A stretch of DNA of 64,000 nt from an uncultured Eubacteriales bacterium (GTDB taxonomy: Bacteria; Bacillota; Clostridia; Lachnospirales; Lachnospiraceae). The position numbers and the translations under genes were made by a program. Location: contig OMXJ01000003.1 of assembly GCA_900315015.1 (NCBI GenBank), forward strand, positions 62,001 to 126,000, read 5' to 3'. Under the pieces are notes generated by a model that was not told where the DNA came from, made no database searches, and saw only the letters and a program-made list of their open reading frames with translations. The stretch's first letter is position 1; each line of letters starts with the position of its first letter. This document shows, piece by piece, positions 62,240 to 64,000 of this stretch.

Positions 62240-63454
62240 ATGCAGGTAGATATATATGGAACTCTAGGACCTAAATGTTCAGATGAAGAGACCTTAACCG
62301 AGATGTTTAAATGCGGTATGAGCGGGATAAGACTCAATTTATCACATACAACGCTTGAGAGGGCAGCTGATAGGATAAATGTCTATCATGCGGCTGCAAG
62401 AAGGGCAGGAATAGAGGCAAAACTCCTAATAGACATGCAGGGCCCGGAAATAAGAATAGGAAGTCTAAAGGAAGAGCTATCGTTAGAGGAAGGTGAAAAA
62501 GTAAAATTAGTTTCTGAAGTCTTATTAAAGAAGCAGAACGCGCTAAAAACAGAAGTAGGAAAAGAAACAGAAGTAGGAAAAGAAACAGAAGTAGGAAAAG
62601 AAACAGAAGTAGGAAAAGAAACAGAAGTAGGAAAAGAAACAGAAAAAGGAAAAGAAGCAGTAAAAGGAAAAGAAGTTGAAAAAGAAGTAGAAAAAGAGAC
62701 TGAAAAAGAAGCAGATGATAGTGAAAAAATAATCCCAGTACCAGAATATATTTTTGAATATATAGAAAAGGGACAGGAAATACTTATAGATGATGGAAAA
62801 ATCTTACTTGAAGCTTTAGATAAAGGCGAAAAAACAGCTGATAAAATTGAGCAAATAAGCTGCATTGCAAAAAGAGGAGGGAAGCTTGCTTCAAGAAAAA
62901 GCCTTGCACTCATAGGAAAAGAAGTAAAATCCCCTACCTTAACAAAGCAGGATAAAGAAAATCTGAAAAAGGCTGTAAACTATGGAGTAACAGGAATAAT
63001 GCAGCCCTTTGTGAGAAATAGAGAGGATCTAAAAAATCTTAGAAATGCAATGAAGGAATGTGGCTGTGAGAATTTAAGGATATTTGCAAAAATAGAAAAT
63101 CTAAATGGGGTAGAGAGCTTAGAGGATTTCATGGATCTTGCGGATGAAGTAGTGATAGCAAGGGGAGATCTTGGAAATGCCATGCCGTTATGGGAGCTTC
63201 CAGCTGTGCAGAAAAAAATATCAGCTGAATGCAGAAATAGAAATGTACCGTTCATGGTAGTAACACAGATGCTAGCAAGCATGGAAAAATCAGCAGTTCC
63301 TACAAGAGCTGAGGTGTCTGATATTTATAATGCCGTACTAGACGGAGCAAGCAGCGTAATGGTAACCGGAGAAACCGCAGTAGGAGATTATCCAGTAGAG
63401 GTAATTAGGTATTTAAGTAACACAGTAAAGGAAGCAGAAAAAAATAAAAAATAA
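62240..63454 (+). CDS. Pyruvate-kinase-like protein without C-terminal domain and with a charged repeat insert
   Basis: A 404-residue protein with the pyruvate kinase barrel: GTLGPKC, IRLNLSHTT, LLIDMQGPEIRIG, FAKIENLNGVESLED (catalytic Lys), VIARGDLGNAMP, VTQMLASME and VTGETAVGDYPVEVI. The allosteric C-domain is absent, so it is shorter than normal enzymes (about 470-585). In the B-domain position (about 104-158) lies a GKETEV hexapeptide repeat and further Lys/Glu-rich sequence. It could be a short pyruvate kinase or a diverged paralogue; activity cannot be judged. GAGGA precedes the ATG. Confidence 0.82.
   Translation: MQVDIYGTLGPKCSDEETLTEMFKCGMSGIRLNLSHTTLERAADRINVYHAAARRAGIEAKLLIDMQGPEIRIGSLKEELSLEEGEKVKLVSEVLLKKQNALKTEVGKETEVGKETEVGKETEVGKETEVGKETEKGKEAVKGKEVEKEVEKETEKEADDSEKIIPVPEYIFEYIEKGQEILIDDGKILLEALDKGEKTADKIEQISCIAKRGGKLASRKSLALIGKEVKSPTLTKQDKENLKKAVNYGVTGIMQPFVRNREDLKNLRNAMKECGCENLRIFAKIENLNGVESLEDFMDLADEVVIARGDLGNAMPLWELPAVQKKISAECRNRNVPFMVVTQMLASMEKSAVPTRAEVSDIYNAVLDGASSVMVTGETAVGDYPVEVIRYLSNTVKEAEKNKK
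62549..62645 (+). repeat. 18-bp in-gene repeat (GKETEV)
   Basis: GAAGTAGGAAAAGAAACA is repeated five times in tandem from 62550, then decays. The 18-bp period keeps the reading frame. Confidence 0.92.
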
Positions 63455-63546
63455 AATTAATTGCTCTTTTGCAACATTTAAGTTACCTCAGCTGTACATA
63501 AAGTATAAAGAGCTAAAAATAATTTTGTATTTTGGAGGATAAATAA

Positions 63547-64000
63547 ATGTTTAAAAAGAGATTTATGGCATTAGTACTTACAACAATGATGGCAGCGAGT
63601 GCCTTTGCAGGATGCAGCGGATCAGCAGAGCCCTTAAGTGATGCTGCTTTAACAGATGATACAAAACAGACAGGCACTACAAGCCAGACAGATAGCGAAA
63701 CACCGGCAGATGCCCCATTAGTAGCAGATAGTGAAAACCCATCAGAAAATGATACGGTTAAAGAACCTGATAAGAAAAAAAGGCCGGCAGGCAATTTGCT
63801 CGATTCAGTAGAGGCAGGCGAGGTTTCACTTGAAATAAGTGATGAGCAAAGTGAAAAGCTAAGACTTGCAAGTGCTGACTGGGCAATGGAGCTTCTCAGA
63901 AAATGTTATAAAGATGGAGATGCCTTTATTTCACCATTATCTATAGAATTAGCTCTTACAATGACAGCAAATGGAGCAGCAAATGAAACCTTGAATCAGA
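63547..64000 (+). CDS. Serpin-like lipoprotein, N-terminal part (runs off the window)
   Basis: The open frame continues past the end of the window. The first 151 residues show a signal peptide with lipobox AFAGC, an Asp/Thr/Ser-rich spacer (about 25-80), and the start of a serpin domain: SADWAMELLRKCYKDGDAFI followed by SPLSIELALTMTANGAANETLNQ, matching the helix A/B region and the NxFISPLSI motif. Serpins inhibit serine or cysteine proteases by a suicide mechanism. The reactive loop is not in the window. GGAGG precedes the ATG. Confidence 0.85.
   Translation, partial: MFKKRFMALVLTTMMAASAFAGCSGSAEPLSDAALTDDTKQTGTTSQTDSETPADAPLVADSENPSENDTVKEPDKKKRPAGNLLDSVEAGEVSLEISDEQSEKLRLASADWAMELLRKCYKDGDAFISPLSIELALTMTANGAANETLNQ

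Noticed and set aside
62386-62913. Minus-strand Ser/Phe-rich 175-codon open frame
   Set aside because: A shadow of the repeat-containing PK-like gene.
1-64000. tRNA, rRNA, insertion sequences or prophage genes
   Set aside because: No characteristic RNA motifs, transposases, integrases or phage genes were recognised by reading both strands; a covariance search was not possible.

Overview
The window is a low-GC, A-rich Firmicutes chromosome segment. Several things point to a motile member of the Lachnospiraceae (class Clostridia): the dprA-topA-codY order, a CheC/CheD-type chemotaxis operon, the yicC-remA-rpoZ block, CodY and BirA operators, SigA promoters (TTGACA or TAGACA, about 17 nt, TATAAT, often with an extended TGn), frequent TTG starts and strong AGGAGG ribosome sites. 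The family assignment is inferred from gene content and protein character, not from a database search. No rRNA, tRNA, CRISPR array, insertion sequence or prophage was recognised. About 55 genes are present; nearly all lie on the + strand.

Layout: 1-6.9 kb holds lipid, replication and global regulation genes (plsY, nrdR, a zinc-ribbon membrane protein on the minus strand, dprA, topA, codY). 7.0-12.7 kb is a chemotaxis operon (cheY, a PilZ c-di-GMP receptor, a stand-alone CheB esterase, cheA, cheW, cheC, cheD). 12.8-27.2 kb has a secreted CAP protein, BirA-controlled bioY, pnp with a structured leader, an M16 peptidase, uppP, an ftsK with a huge linker, fhs, and a secreted SH3-NlpC/P60 wall hydrolase. 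27.4-35.3 kb has two G3E GTPases (one with a His/Asp/Glu-rich metal-binding insert, one fused to a YcgQ-like C-terminal domain), yicC-remA-rpoZ without the usual gmk, a WalJ-like hydrolase, the ACT/UPF0210 pair and pepD.

35.5-47.8 kb has a large degenerate-GGDEF/EAL protein, a nitroreductase, a GH43 glycosidase with an unknown neighbour, rny, leuS with a hairpin between ribosome site and start codon, and cbiB. 48-64 kb is more accessory: a GNAT gene followed in frame by a hydrolase remnant, an AEC permease, a VanY-like lipoprotein, a broken carbohydrate-binding-domain gene on the minus strand, NUDIX, PAP2 and alpha/beta hydrolase genes, an RlmI-type methyltransferase, a cluster of two paralogous membrane EAL proteins around a patatin, a DUF1294 protein, a pyruvate-kinase-like protein with a repeat insert, and the start of a serpin lipoprotein.

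Three themes cut across the window. One is c-di-GMP: a PilZ receptor in the chemotaxis operon and three EAL proteins, none with an intact GGDEF motif. The second is RNA-level control: structured leaders before bioY, pnp and leuS, next to RNase Y, PNPase and YicC. The third is an unusual load of short tandem repeats, both between genes (several with a 13-bp period) and inside genes (FtsK, CobW, the PK-like protein, the IAANS repeat). No wholly new multi-gene system could be proved. The best candidates for novelty are the two-gene GTPase unit, the EAL-patatin-EAL cluster and the structured leaders.
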